A stretch of 54,704 bases of DNA, taken from NCBI RefSeq assembly GCF_002159765.1, contig NZ_NFJH01000012.1:1-54704 (forward strand). Direction: 5' to 3'. The translations under genes and the position numbers were made by a program. Position 1 is the stretch's first letter; every line of letters starts with the position of its first letter. Below, one piece after another: positions 16,500 through 25,037 of the stretch. Below the pieces are notes generated by a model that was not told where the DNA came from, searched no databases, and saw only the letters and a list, made by a program, of their open reading frames with translations. The DNA comes from Collinsella sp. An268. Its GTDB lineage: Bacteria; Actinomycetota; Coriobacteriia; Coriobacteriales; Coriobacteriaceae.

Positions 16500-17808
16500 G
16501 GCGCACGTACCCTTCCATGGCCTCCTTGACGATGCCCCTGAAGACCGCGTTGCTGTTCTCTAGCGTATGGTTCACGCGTGCCACCTCGCTACTCGCCTTA
16601 TAAAGACGCCGCTGAAGCTCTACATCGCCGAGCATATGCTCAATCTTTTGCTGCAGATCCGCAACATTGTTTGCCACACAACAACAATTGACCTCGGCGA
16701 GATACTCTATGGCCCCACACTCGGAGCTGCCGTAGCCCACCACCATGGCCCCCGACGCTAATGCGTCTGCCACCTTGGTAGAAAGAGAATAACGAGTGAT
16801 GTCAACATCCCTTTTATCGAAGCCCTCGACCACCACCAGGACATCGCTCTCCAGAGTCTTCTCGAGGACCGTCTTATAGGGCACAGAGCCCATGAAATCG
16901 ACCATCGGCTCATCAACGAGCATCTGGTACTGCTTCGAATCGGTCTCGTTGGAATACACCTCCAGACGGTAGTTGGAATTGATGCGACCTAGAACTTTGC
17001 CAAGTTCGAGGAGAGACCGGTTCCGCCCGAGCCTGATGTTGCCGAAGTAGCGAATAATCGGGCGCTCGGTATTTATAGGCCTAAACGGCCTTCTGTGAGC
17101 CTCTGATGTCAGGTAAACCGTCTCACCTCGCAAGCCAAACGCCGAGTTGTATTTATCGCGTATTTTGTTGCCAATGTAAACAGCGCTTCCACCGTGCTCA
17201 AAAACGCGACGCACCAGAGAACGATAGGTTCTCTTGTACAGCCAATAGAGCGGCGAGAGGGTCTTCCTCTCCTCGAAGTAGTAGTCATCGCCTATCGCCG
17301 AGACAATCGGCACGTCAAACCTCTCAGCAACGTAGAGGGCAATCTCCAGGATAAAGTAGTCGTTCGAGAACGCCAAGAAAACGCAGTCAGGCTTGAAGGC
17401 ATCAAGCCAAGCATCAAGGTCCTCCGTATGCCAGTACCTCTCGCGCCAGACGCACTTCCTCATCAAGTGCGTGATGTGACTACTGCGGCTGCCGAAGGCG
17501 TACAGCTTGCTAAACATGGAGCTACCTAGCTCCAAGTCGTCGTCCAGCCATTCGTCCGGCAGTTCGTCATACTCATATCTCTTGCCAACCTTGATGCGTT
17601 TGTCAAATCTGCGCTTCACAAGGCGCTGGTCGGTAATCTGATACAGGGAGCCACAATGTCCCTTGACGGGGGTTCGCGTATTGGAGAACACCTGCGCCAG
17701 GCGCTCCTTATTCCAGCCATGAAAGTACGATTCGAAAGCTCGGGAAGTGGATTTCTTATTGTAGGGAACAGTGCCGACTATGAGCACTTTAGGAAACTCG
17801 TTAACCAT
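16492..17808 (-). CDS. Glycosyltransferase, GT-B fold (GT1/GT4-like)
   Basis: A 438-aa protein with a Rossmann start KVLIVGTVPYNKKSTSRAFESYFHGW and a central domain containing DCVFLAFSNDYFILEIALYVAERFDVPIVSAIGDDYYFEER. Its C-terminal domain starts at about residue 245 (PIIRYFGNIRLGRNRSLLELGKVL) and ends with STKVADALASGAMVVGYGSSECGAIEYL, comparable to the nucleotide-sugar-binding end of GT4 enzymes, although the E-x7-E motif is not clear. It probably acts in repeat-unit assembly. It overlaps the next gene by 8 bases and starts 2 bases after the stop of the GT2 gene upstream. Confidence 0.82.
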   Translation of the reverse strand: MVNEFPKVLIVGTVPYNKKSTSRAFESYFHGWNKERLAQVFSNTRTPVKGHCGSLYQITDQRLVKRRFDKRIKVGKRYEYDELPDEWLDDDLELGSSMFSKLYAFGSRSSHITHLMRKCVWRERYWHTEDLDAWLDAFKPDCVFLAFSNDYFILEIALYVAERFDVPIVSAIGDDYYFEERKTLSPLYWLYKRTYRSLVRRVFEHGGSAVYIGNKIRDKYNSAFGLRGETVYLTSEAHRRPFRPINTERPIIRYFGNIRLGRNRSLLELGKVLGRINSNYRLEVYSNETDSKQYQMLVDEPMVDFMGSVPYKTVLEKTLESDVLVVVEGFDKRDVDITRYSLSTKVADALASGAMVVGYGSSECGAIEYLAEVNCCCVANNVADLQQKIEHMLGDVELQRRLYKASSEVARVNHTLENSNAVFRGIVKEAMEGYVRHE

Positions 17809-17810
17809 AC

Positions 17811-18650
17811 TCAGGATTTTTCCCTCGCAACTTTACTGTAGATAGTGCGTCTCAAAGAGGCCGGCACGATGGACAACACGAATCGCACGGCGCTCATGAG
17901 GAGGAAGCCCCGTATACCAATATAGCCCGTCGATCTCATATAATTGAGTAGCTTCATCTGAGAGACGCCATAGGCGATGCCGCCGCGCCGGCCGTACATC
18001 CCCTCGTCGGAACGCATATATAGAATTGGCTGCGCCACGTTAGCCACCCTGCAACCGTCAGCAAGCATTCTGACCCAAAGATAATAATCTTCCAAGCGGT
18101 ACAGGTCTTGATAGCCACCCGCCTTCAGAACGGCGGCTTTCTCGAACATCACGCAAGGATGATTGAAAGGGTTGCGCCTCTTCGAGAACTCAACGATTTC
18201 CTCTTGGGTCGCAGGAACTTTGCGCATTGATACAACATTGCTCGTGTCACCCGCGAACTCAAGCACATAGCCGCTAATAAGCTGAAGTTTATGAGCAACA
18301 ACCGCATCCAGCTGAAGCTCACATCTGTTCAGGAAGGCAATATCGTCGCTGTCCATTCTCGCAACATACTTGTTACGGCAGGCATCAAGACCAGCGCTTA
18401 ACGCTCTGCCCAAGCCGACATTCTTCGGCAATCGAACAACATCGAACAGGCCTTCTGCGTCCGTATTCACGAAATCGGACAAAACGGCATCCAAGTCATC
18501 GCCAAGAGGCCCGTCGCAGACCACGACAAACTGGTCCGGACGAACTGTCTGATTTAACATGCTCGAGACAGCACACCGAAGATTATCCGCGCTTTCCCCC
18601 GAATAAACCGACATGAGCACGCTGTATGGGGGAAGGCCATTTCCGCTCAT
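17811..18650 (-). CDS. GT2-family glycosyltransferase
   Basis: A 279-aa inverting glycosyltransferase of GT-A fold. The N-terminal GT2 core is YSVLMSVYSGESADNLRCAVSSMLNQT, then the nucleotide-binding aspartate in VVCDGP, and the metal-binding ARMDSDDIAF (DSDD), followed by RLEDYYLWVRMLADG with the ED-Y acidic motif near the catalytic base. It ends with a hydrophobic and basic C-terminal tail that may touch the membrane. Its ATG overlaps the stop of the sugar transferase gene (ATGA), typical of a tight operon. It likely adds the second sugar to the undecaprenyl-linked primer. Confidence 0.92.
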   Translation of the reverse strand: MSGNGLPPYSVLMSVYSGESADNLRCAVSSMLNQTVRPDQFVVVCDGPLGDDLDAVLSDFVNTDAEGLFDVVRLPKNVGLGRALSAGLDACRNKYVARMDSDDIAFLNRCELQLDAVVAHKLQLISGYVLEFAGDTSNVVSMRKVPATQEEIVEFSKRRNPFNHPCVMFEKAAVLKAGGYQDLYRLEDYYLWVRMLADGCRVANVAQPILYMRSDEGMYGRRGGIAYGVSQMKLLNYMRSTGYIGIRGFLLMSAVRFVLSIVPASLRRTIYSKVAREKS

Positions 18651-19483
18651 CGCGCGCCCTCGCCAGTTGAAACAACGCCGAGCGTTTTCAGGATAATCTT
18701 CAGGTCCATAGCAATTGATCGGTGCTCGATGTACTTCAGGTCAAGCACCACTTTCTCCTTGGGAAGCAAGTCGTAACCACCCGTCACTTGGGCCAGACCG
18801 GAAAGGCCCGGGGTCACCATGGTGCGATAATGCCAACCGTGGATACGCTTCTCGAACTCGGCACAGAACGCCGGGCGTTCCGGACGCGGTCCGATAAGTG
18901 ACATGTCGCCCTTAAGCACGTTCCAAAACTGAGGAATCTCATCTATGCGTTTCTCTCGCATGAACTTGCCGAACGGAGTGACGCGTGGGTCATCCCCAGC
19001 AGCCCACCGCGCACCGCGGGTCTCGGCATCGGTATACATGCTTCTAAATTTGTAGACGTTGAAGATCTTGCCGTTCTTACCGACCCGCCTCTGCGAATAG
19101 ATGACAGGCCCGGGGCTCTCAAGCTTGATTTTCGCGGCGATAACCACCATGGGGATGGCGAGCACGATCAACGCGCATCCGCAGCTCACGAAATCAAACG
19201 CACGCTTGACAAAACGGTAACCTAGCCCGCCGTTGACTTTGGGTTCAACCAACTCGACGATGTCGTCGCCGGGAAGCAACTTTGCAAGGACGTCGCTCGG
19301 GATCCCATGTTCGCTCAAGTAAGGCTCGTATTTGCCTTTGGCCTCAACCTGTGCTGCAGCCCTTCGTTGCGTCAAATCAAATTCCGGCGAGACCACATCA
19401 TGATATTTGTCCGCACAATAACAAGCGCTGTTATGATCAAGCGCCGTCTCATTAGCGGAGAATGCACTGATAGTTGGTTTCAT
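18647..19483 (-). CDS. Undecaprenyl-phosphate sugar phosphotransferase (initiating enzyme)
   Basis: Bacterial sugar transferase of the WbaP/WcaJ/EpsL class that starts the capsule unit by moving a sugar-1-phosphate to undecaprenyl phosphate. About 90 soluble residues precede a single hydrophobic segment (FVSCGCALIVLAIPMVVIAA). The catalytic domain then follows with PVIYSQRRVGKNGKIFNVYKFRSMYTDAE, IDEIPQFWNVLKGDMSLIGPRPERP and GLSGLAQVTG, all family signatures. The ATG at 19483 is preferred to one at 19528 because of a GGAGG-containing leader, but the choice is not certain. This intact copy lies just downstream of a broken copy of the same family, and its AT-richer composition matches the incoming cassette. 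Confidence 0.9.
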   Translation of the reverse strand: MKPTISAFSANETALDHNSACYCADKYHDVVSPEFDLTQRRAAAQVEAKGKYEPYLSEHGIPSDVLAKLLPGDDIVELVEPKVNGGLGYRFVKRAFDFVSCGCALIVLAIPMVVIAAKIKLESPGPVIYSQRRVGKNGKIFNVYKFRSMYTDAETRGARWAAGDDPRVTPFGKFMREKRIDEIPQFWNVLKGDMSLIGPRPERPAFCAEFEKRIHGWHYRTMVTPGLSGLAQVTGGYDLLPKEKVVLDLKYIEHRSIAMDLKIILKTLGVVSTGEGAR

Positions 19484-19521
19484 TTCCGGCCTACCGCCTC
19501 CAATTGTTGTATCGCTACCAA

Positions 19522-20271
19522 TTACCATGCTGCTTTAGCCAGCCCATTGTTTGACTTCTGAAACAGGGTCCCTGGATGCACAGGAGACACACCGAAAACG
19601 GGTTTTGTAAGAAATTGGGTTTCCATACCGCCGATGCAGTTACAATTGAGTAAAGAGATGCGACGCATCCGCAGGCCGTTCGCAAAACAGCTCACAACCT
19701 GCGAAAACGCCTTTTCTTTGTTCGTGCTAGATTTGGCGGGAAGCGCGAACGCACCCATAGATTTCTCAGAGAACTCCGGGCGCGTTTTTAATATGCGCAA
19801 AGGGATGTCTCCCACCAGCACGTTCCAGAACTGGGGCAGCTCGTCGAGCGAGGTCTTGCGGATGAAGCGCCCCACGCGGGTGATGCGCGGGTCTTCCCTA
19901 ATCTTGAATACGGGTCCGTCCTTCTCGTTGGCGGACATGAGGCTCTCGAGGCGATCCTCGGCATCCACGTACATCGAGCGGAACTTCACCATGCGGAACG
20001 TCCTGCCGCGCCTGCCCACGCGCTCCTGAAAGAAGAGCGGGGAGCCATGCGGATCGTCGAGGTAGACGGCGAGCGCGACGGCGAGGTGCACGGGCAGAAG
20101 CACAACGAGGACTGCGAGGCTGAATGCGATATCGAACAGGCGCTTCACCGTGCGGTAGAGGAGCCTGCCCTCGATACCTTGGGCGATGCGCTCGAGCTCA
20201 GCCTGCGAGAAGCGGGCGTCCTCTCCACGCGGAGCCACGCGGTCGGCAGCCGTGCCCGGCACGGGAAGCAC
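19522..20271 (-). pseudogene. Truncated sugar transferase at the cassette boundary
   Basis: From a GTG at about 20271 (preceded by GAGGGGAAGGGGGG) the frame encodes a membrane segment (LFDIAFSLAVLVVLLPVHLAVALAVYL) and most of a sugar transferase domain: FFQERVGRRGRTFRMVKFRSMYVDAEDR and SLDELPQFWNVLVGDIP. At about 19803, where GD should continue as MSxxGPRPP, homology stops. The frame runs on for some 95 unrelated residues to 19522, across a change from GC-rich to AT-richer DNA. The C-terminal GPRP region and the conserved end are missing, so the product is probably inactive. It looks like the resident initiating enzyme broken when a new downstream cassette, with its own copy, was recombined in. 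Confidence 0.8.
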
Positions 20272-20350
20272 CGCGCGGCGGCCCCCCTTCCCCTCAACAG
20301 AGATGCTTGCTGTATCAACCGAAGTCGCCGGCGATGTTGAGCCCGAAGGC

Positions 20351-20884
20351 TCAACCGTCAGCGCCTCGCTCGATTCTCCCAACAACTTCCAACCCAACTT
20401 TGACGACCTTCGGCCGGCCGAACAGCCGGCCTTCCACGTAGGCCAAGCGCTTGTGGCGGTCGATCTTTTTGATCTGCGCCTCAAACCCTTTGAGCGGGCC
20501 GTCGGTAACCCTGATGCGATCGCCCTCGGCAACCGCGATGGACGGCTCCACCACGTGGTCGGGCCCGGTCAGTGCGAGTAGCCATGCCGTCTCCTCCTGC
20601 GTGAGTGGGGTGATCTTGCCTGCGGTGGCAAGCAGCTTGGTCATGGCGGGCACGCGGCGCAGGCGCTCGGCAAGCTCTGCCACCTCGGTCTTCTTGGCCG
20701 TAAGGTAGACGTATCCCGGCGTCAGGAGCTCCTCTTGGAGCGTCCAGGCGCCGCGGACCTTTCGCTGAAACTGAAACCGCGGGACAAAGCACCGGGCTGC
20801 CACGGCATGGCCCAGCACACGGCCGATGAGCTCGACCGTCTTGCTCTCGCGGCCCGTTGCCACCTGCATGGCATACGTGCGCAT
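20351..20884 (-). CDS. loaP: NusG-like processive antiterminator LoaP
   Basis: A 177-aa NusG paralogue. It begins MRTYAMQVATGRESKTVELIGRVLG, the RNP-like NGN fold. The segment VRGAWTLQEELLTPGYVYL matches the NusG/RfaH/LoaP 'PGYVF' region, and the C-terminal KOW domain is EGDRIRVTDGPLKGFEAQIKKIDRHKRLAYV. LoaP (long operon associated protein) proteins increase read-through of terminators in long polysaccharide or antibiotic operons after recognising a leader hairpin. It sits between the regulatory cpsC-D-B genes and the biosynthetic genes, as expected. The start at 20884 has a G-rich ribosome binding site. Terminator-like hairpins upstream at 23543-23560 and 21188-21209 are plausible targets. 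Confidence 0.9.
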   Translation of the reverse strand: MRTYAMQVATGRESKTVELIGRVLGHAVAARCFVPRFQFQRKVRGAWTLQEELLTPGYVYLTAKKTEVAELAERLRRVPAMTKLLATAGKITPLTQEETAWLLALTGPDHVVEPSIAVAEGDRIRVTDGPLKGFEAQIKKIDRHKRLAYVEGRLFGRPKVVKVGLEVVGRIERGADG

Positions 20885-21296
20885 CGTGCCCCCCCAACTG
20901 CCACGGCTTCGCCATACGGACATGCCGCAGCAGACGCAAGCTATTCAACCCCTCGCAGGTGACGGCAACGCGCACCGGGCGACGATTGCGTACCTACCAG
21001 ATATGTGTGCGACCGGGCGCACGCGCGGCACTGCGGCCGCCCGCGGCACCGGGCCGCCTGCAGAGGCGCCTCATCCCCTATGCCGCGACCTTGGCGGACG
21101 CAACTCTCGGGTGGCCCTCGACAGATTTCAGATTCTAGCACAGCGGTATGGGCGACATCCGACGCTCCGCCGAGGATTCGCCATACCTAACAAACCCTTT
21201 GCAAAAGGGCGCGTCGATTATGACAAAAGATGCCCCGGTTATGACGGCGCGGTAGACATTGCAGAGCTGAAAGCAGATTTATGCTGGTAGATAGCC
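20885..21296 (-). other. Long untranslated gap between cpsB and loaP with a terminator-like hairpin
   Basis: This is a 412-base gap in an otherwise tightly packed operon. No convincing gene is seen. On the minus strand a 6-bp hairpin with a 3-base loop (CCCTTT-TGC-AAAGGG, 21195-21209) is followed by TTTGTT, resembling a weak intrinsic terminator or an RNA signal ahead of loaP. The remainder is GC-rich and irregular, and may hold an internal promoter or leader for loaP. Confidence 0.5.
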
Positions 21297-21944
21297 TTAT
21301 GCCTGCATCATATCGATGCCGGCGAGGTCGCAGGCGCGCCGCAGGTTCTCGTAATGGCCGATGCGGTGCGCGTCGCTGGCGATGTAGGTGTAGAGCCCCC
21401 GCTCGAGGAGCTTCTTGGCCGGCCGCTTCTCGCGGCCCAGGCGGCCCCCCACGACAAAATCGGCCGACGCCTGGAGCTTGCAGCCCATGCGCACGAGCTC
21501 CTCGGCGAGGCTTGGGTCCTTCTGGATCGCGCGGTAGCGCTCGGGGTGCGCGATGATGACCTCAAAGCCGCGCGCCTGCAGCGCGTAGATGGTGCGCTCG
21601 TACTCGGGAAAATCGTCCTTGGTGCAGCGGCTCGAAAGCTCCAGTAGAAACTCGTCGGACCCGTCGAAGTGCAGGCGGTCCGCCCACTCGAGCCCGAGCT
21701 CCATCAGCTTGGTGTGGTTTACCTCCCACCCCATCTGCAAAGGGAAGCCCTGCGCATAGGCCTGAAGCGTACGGAAGGCGCCCCGCATGCGCTCGTAGTC
21801 GAAGTACGGGTCGCGCACATGGGGCGTACAGACGATGCTGGTTATACCGACGCGTTGCGCCATGTAGAGCATCTGCCCGCTCTCGGTGAGGCTGCGGGCT
21901 CCGTCATCCACGCCGGGGAGGATATGGCAGTGGATGTCGCGCAT
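21297..21944 (-). CDS. cpsB: CpsB/YwqE-type tyrosine-protein phosphatase (PHP domain)
   Basis: A 215-aa metal-dependent phosphotyrosine phosphatase. Metal ligands of the PHP fold are visible: the N-terminal DIHCHILPGVDDGA, then the VCTPHVRDPYF histidine, the GWEVNH segment, VIIAHPERYRAI, and ASDAHRIGHYENL at the C-terminus. In Gram-positive capsule loci it removes phosphate from the CpsD tyrosine kinase. The length matches the usual 240-250 aa slightly on the short side. Its start is 1 base from the cpsD stop, so the two products are probably made in step. Confidence 0.92.
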   Translation of the reverse strand: MRDIHCHILPGVDDGARSLTESGQMLYMAQRVGITSIVCTPHVRDPYFDYERMRGAFRTLQAYAQGFPLQMGWEVNHTKLMELGLEWADRLHFDGSDEFLLELSSRCTKDDFPEYERTIYALQARGFEVIIAHPERYRAIQKDPSLAEELVRMGCKLQASADFVVGGRLGREKRPAKKLLERGLYTYIASDAHRIGHYENLRRACDLAGIDMMQA

Positions 21945-21945
21945 G

Positions 21946-22857
21946 TTAGCGGCCGGTGCTCTGGAACTGGTTGATCATCGCCGCCGTGGAGCTGGGCGAC
22001 ACGGGACGCGGCGCCTGTACGGGCTGCGCGGCAGGGGCTGCCTGCTGCGGGGCGCCTGCACGGGCTGCGGTCTGGGGCGCTTGGCGCGCGGCCTGCGCCG
22101 TGCGCGCGGTGGGGTGCGGCGGGCGCGTCTGCGCCTTGGCGGCGGGCACGCGCGCGGCTGCCTTGGCCTCGGCATCCAGATCCACGCGGACGCCGTCACC
22201 GTTGTAGTAGGCGTAGTAATAGTCATCCGCCTTGCGGTCGCAGGCGTTGAGCACGACGCCGATGACGTTGGCCTCGGCCTTCTGCAGCTGCTCGTAGGCG
22301 CCCACGAGGTCGCGGCGCTTGACGTAGTTCTCGCGCACCACGAGCACCGTGGCGTCCACCACGGCGGCGATGACGGCTGCGTCGACAAACGTGCCCACGG
22401 GCGGCGTGTCAAATACCACGTAATCGTACTTGGCGTTGACCTCTTTCACGAACTTGCGGAAGCGGTGCGACGCCAGGATGTCCGCCGGGTTGGGGATGTT
22501 GGGCTCGGCGTCGAGGAAGTAGCAGTCGCCCGTCTTGGTGGGCACGACGGCCTCCTCGAGCGTACAGTCGCCCGCGAGCACGGCGTAGAGCCCGTGGCTC
22601 GGGTGCACGCCGAGCTGGCCGGCGAGCGAGCGGCGGCGCATGTCGGTCTCGACCAAAAGCACGTCGCGGCCGCTCGTGGCGATCGCGCGCGCGAGGTTGA
22701 TCGCCACGGTGGTCTTGCCCTCGTTGGGCACCGACGACGTGATGACGATGGAGGACACCGGGTCGTCCACACTGGCGAAGCGGATGTTTGCCAGCAGGGT
22801 CTTGACGGCGTTTTGCATCAGGACCTGCTCGTTTTGATGCTTGCGCTTGCGGGCCAT
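21946..22857 (-). CDS. cpsD: CpsD/CapB-type bacterial tyrosine kinase
   Basis: BY-kinase of 303 aa that autophosphorylates and, with CpsC, controls capsule polymerisation and export. Walker A is SSVPNEGKTT (residues 41-50), Walker A' VLLVETDMRR (about 67-75) and Walker B YDYVVFDTPP (about 144-152). The normal terminal tyrosine cluster is present as DDYYYAYYNGD (Tyr 213-218), but it is not at the end. About 85 residues rich in Ala, Pro, Gln and Arg follow, ending INQFQSTGR. This tail is unusual for the family and may contribute to partner binding. The gene lies 3 bases after cpsC. Confidence 0.92.
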   Translation of the reverse strand: MARKRKHQNEQVLMQNAVKTLLANIRFASVDDPVSSIVITSSVPNEGKTTVAINLARAIATSGRDVLLVETDMRRRSLAGQLGVHPSHGLYAVLAGDCTLEEAVVPTKTGDCYFLDAEPNIPNPADILASHRFRKFVKEVNAKYDYVVFDTPPVGTFVDAAVIAAVVDATVLVVRENYVKRRDLVGAYEQLQKAEANVIGVVLNACDRKADDYYYAYYNGDGVRVDLDAEAKAAARVPAAKAQTRPPHPTARTAQAARQAPQTAARAGAPQQAAPAAQPVQAPRPVSPSSTAAMINQFQSTGR

Positions 22858-22860
22858 GGG

Positions 22861-23517
22861 TTAGTTACCTCCCTTGACGAGCGGGATGCGGCCGATGACG
22901 GGCACACCCAGGAGCTCCACGATCTCGTCGCCGCGCACGCGCGTGTCGAGCATATCCATCAGAACGACGATCGCCACGGCGGCGAAAAGGCCCGCCATAA
23001 GGCCCACGGCGATGTAGAGCGGACGGTTGGGGCCGCTCGGCGCGGTGGGTGCGGAGGCCTCGTCGATGACGTTGACGCTCTCGACGTTCATGACCTCGCG
23101 CGCCACGTCGCCCACGCTCTCGGCGAGCGCGTTGGCCACCTCGGCCACGGCGCGGGGCTCGCCGCCCGTCACCGTGAGGGTGATGACGCGGGTATTGGTC
23201 TCGCTCGCCACGGAGATCTCGAAGCCATCGAGGTCCTCGAGGCCCACGGCGCGGGCGGCGTCGTCGCGCACGCGCGAGCTGTCCATCAGCTGCGCGATGT
23301 CGTTCGCCACCTGCTGCGAGGCGTTGAGGTCGGAGTAGAGGTTGGCGCCCGTGGCCGTCTGGTCGAGCGTGAGCACGTACATGCTCGTGGTGGTGGAGTA
23401 GGTGTTCTCCATAAATAGGAAGGCGTAGGCTGCCACGGCGATGGCGCACGCCACCGGCAGCACGATAACGAGCCTGAGGTGCTTGCGCAGCAGCGTCAGG
23501 AGTTCCAGCAGGGTCAT
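22861..23517 (-). CDS. cpsC: CpsC/Wzz-type chain length determinant, activator of CpsD
   Basis: A 218-aa protein with two membrane helices, near residues 18-40 (LVIVLPVACAIAVAAYAFLF) and 165-190 (YIAVGLMAGLFAAVAIVVLM), bounding an external domain that starts TYSTTTSMYVLTLDQ. The short cytoplasmic C-terminus after LDTRVRGDEIVELLGVPVIGRIP is the region that docks and activates the tyrosine kinase encoded next. The ATG at 23517 is chosen because AGAGGT precedes it at a good distance. It is the first gene of the operon. Confidence 0.9.
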   Translation of the reverse strand: MTLLELLTLLRKHLRLVIVLPVACAIAVAAYAFLFMENTYSTTTSMYVLTLDQTATGANLYSDLNASQQVANDIAQLMDSSRVRDDAARAVGLEDLDGFEISVASETNTRVITLTVTGGEPRAVAEVANALAESVGDVAREVMNVESVNVIDEASAPTAPSGPNRPLYIAVGLMAGLFAAVAIVVLMDMLDTRVRGDEIVELLGVPVIGRIPLVKGGN

Positions 23518-23542
23518 GACGTACCTCTCACGATCTGTCTGC

Positions 23543-23560
23543 AAAAAGCCGCACCGCGGC
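23543..23560 (-). terminator. Possible leader attenuator of the capsule operon
   Basis: On the minus strand a small GC hairpin (GCCGC-GGT-GCGGC, 23548-23560) is followed directly by five T residues (23543-23547). It is 26 bases before the cpsC start and about 100 bases after the putative promoter. The stem is only 5 bp, so termination would be partial. Its placement in the leader of an operon that encodes LoaP fits processive antitermination control. Confidence 0.5.
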
Positions 23561-23657
23561 GCCTTCGTCCTCCCCCTCCCCCGCCTCGGACGTTAAGGCC
23601 CTAAGGGCCCAGCCGACGGGGCTGCGAATGGCACTGAGCGCTTCGGTGCAGCAGATA

Positions 23658-23663
23658 CTATAG
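23658..23663 (-). promoter_or_regulatory. Putative -10 element of the capsule operon promoter
   Basis: TATAGT on the minus strand lies about 140 bases upstream of cpsC in a stretch with no other role. I see no good -35 match at 17 bases. A second -10-like TAAAAT lies at 23707-23712. The assignment is tentative. Confidence 0.4.
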
Positions 23664-23751
23664 GACACCGGAGGGGATAACTGAGGGTCCCCTGCCATAA
23701 TGGAGGATTTTACCACGAATGGCCATAGGAAGCCGGTACGCGGATGCGGCC

Positions 23752-24930
23752 CTACGCGCCCTCGGTCAGGCGCTTGACGTCGAGTGCGATCATGTACTCC
23801 TCATCCGTGGGGATGACCATGACCGTCACGGGCGAGCCGGCCGCACTGATGACCTGGGCTCCGTTGCCCACCGCGTTCTGGTTGCGCTCGCGGTCCACGC
23901 GCACGCCCAGCCAGTCGAAGCACTCGCAGAACGCCTGGCGGATGGTCCAGTCGTTCTCGCCGATGCCCGCCGTGAAGGTGATGGTGTCCACGCCCGCCAT
24001 CGACGCGATCATCGACGCGGCCTGAAGCATCGCCTTGTACGCGTACATGTCGAACGCGAGCAGGCAGTTCTCGTCACCGTGGTTGGCGCCCTCGCGGATG
24101 TCGCGCGCGTCGCTCGAGATGCCCGAGACGGCGAGGAGGCCGGACTTCTTGTTCATCATCTCGTCGACCTCATCGTAGGTGTAGCCGCCCTCGCGCTGGA
24201 GGTAGCACACGGTCGCCGGGTCGATGGAGCCGCAGCGGGTGCCCATCATGAGGCCGTCGAGCGGCGTTAAGCCCATCGTGGTGTCGCGGCAGACACCGTC
24301 CTCGATGGCGCAGAGCGACGCGCCGTTGCCCAGATGGCACGAGAGCAGGCGGTGGCAGAAGTCGCCGAGCATCTCCTTGGCGACCATCCACTCGTAGCGG
24401 TGGCTCGTGCCGTGGGCGCCGTACTTGCGGATGTGGTACTTCTCGCACACGTCCTTGGGCAGCGCGTAGGTATAGGCGACCTGCGGCATCGTCATATGGA
24501 ACGACGTGTCGAAGACGGCGACGTTGGGGATCTCCGGATACCGCTCGCGGCACGCGTCGATGGCGGCCGCCTCGCCGTAGTTGTGGAGCGGTGCGAGCGG
24601 CGCGACCTCGAGGATCTTCGCCATGACCTCGTCGTCTACGAGCGCGGAGTCGTCGAAGTACCAGCCGCCCTGCACGATGCGGTGGCCGATGCCCTCAAAC
24701 GTGTACCCGCCCTCGTCGAGCGTCTTCAGCACGCGGTTGATGGCAGCCTTGTGGTCCGGGAAGAGCGCGTCTTCCACCACCTTCTCGCCCGAGGGGTCCG
24801 CGTGGGTGAAGATGCCGCGGTCGAGGCCGATGCGCTCGCAGTTGCCCTTGGTGGCGATCTTACGCGTGTCGGTGTCGAGGAGCTGGTACTTGAGGCTCGA
24901 GCTGCCCGCGTTGACGACGAGTACGTTCAT
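23752..24930 (-). CDS. ackA: Acetate kinase (second of a tandem pair)
   Basis: Cytosolic enzyme of 392 aa converting acetyl phosphate plus ADP to acetate plus ATP. Motifs in order: N-terminal MNVLVVNAGSSSLKYQL, GHRIVQGG with the catalytic-site His/Arg, FDTSFHMTMP with the catalytic Asp, YGAHGTSHRY, CHLGNGASLCAIEDG with the phosphate-binding loop, DTTMGLTPLDGLMMGTRCGSIDP, and FTAGIGEN near the C-terminus. Its upstream neighbour is a second full acetate kinase on the same strand, 107 bases away. Phosphotransacetylase is not in the window. The two paralogues are clearly diverged, most at the C-terminus. Confidence 0.96.
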   Translation of the reverse strand: MNVLVVNAGSSSLKYQLLDTDTRKIATKGNCERIGLDRGIFTHADPSGEKVVEDALFPDHKAAINRVLKTLDEGGYTFEGIGHRIVQGGWYFDDSALVDDEVMAKILEVAPLAPLHNYGEAAAIDACRERYPEIPNVAVFDTSFHMTMPQVAYTYALPKDVCEKYHIRKYGAHGTSHRYEWMVAKEMLGDFCHRLLSCHLGNGASLCAIEDGVCRDTTMGLTPLDGLMMGTRCGSIDPATVCYLQREGGYTYDEVDEMMNKKSGLLAVSGISSDARDIREGANHGDENCLLAFDMYAYKAMLQAASMIASMAGVDTITFTAGIGENDWTIRQAFCECFDWLGVRVDRERNQNAVGNGAQVISAAGSPVTVMVIPTDEEYMIALDVKRLTEGA

Positions 24931-24980
24931 GGCTCTCCTATCGAGGGGTCGCCCGGCTTGGCCGGTGCTGTGGGGACGGC

Positions 24981-25014
24981 TGCGGCGCGCCCCCGTGCGT
25001 GGGTGCGCGCCGCA
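24981..25014. repeat. Strong hairpin between the two acetate kinase genes
   Basis: Ten-base arms TGCGGCGCGC (24981-24990) and GCGCGCCGCA (25005-25014) pair perfectly across a 14-base loop. There is no T-run downstream on the minus strand, so it is more likely a transcript-stabilising or partial termination structure between the paired genes than a full terminator. Confidence 0.5.
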
Positions 25015-25037
25015 TGCACTCGTGCTGCAGAAAAAAC

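Noticed and set aside
21886-23418. A 510-codon open frame on the plus strand
   Set aside because: It is antisense to cpsC and cpsD, and His/Gly/Arg-rich without a motif.
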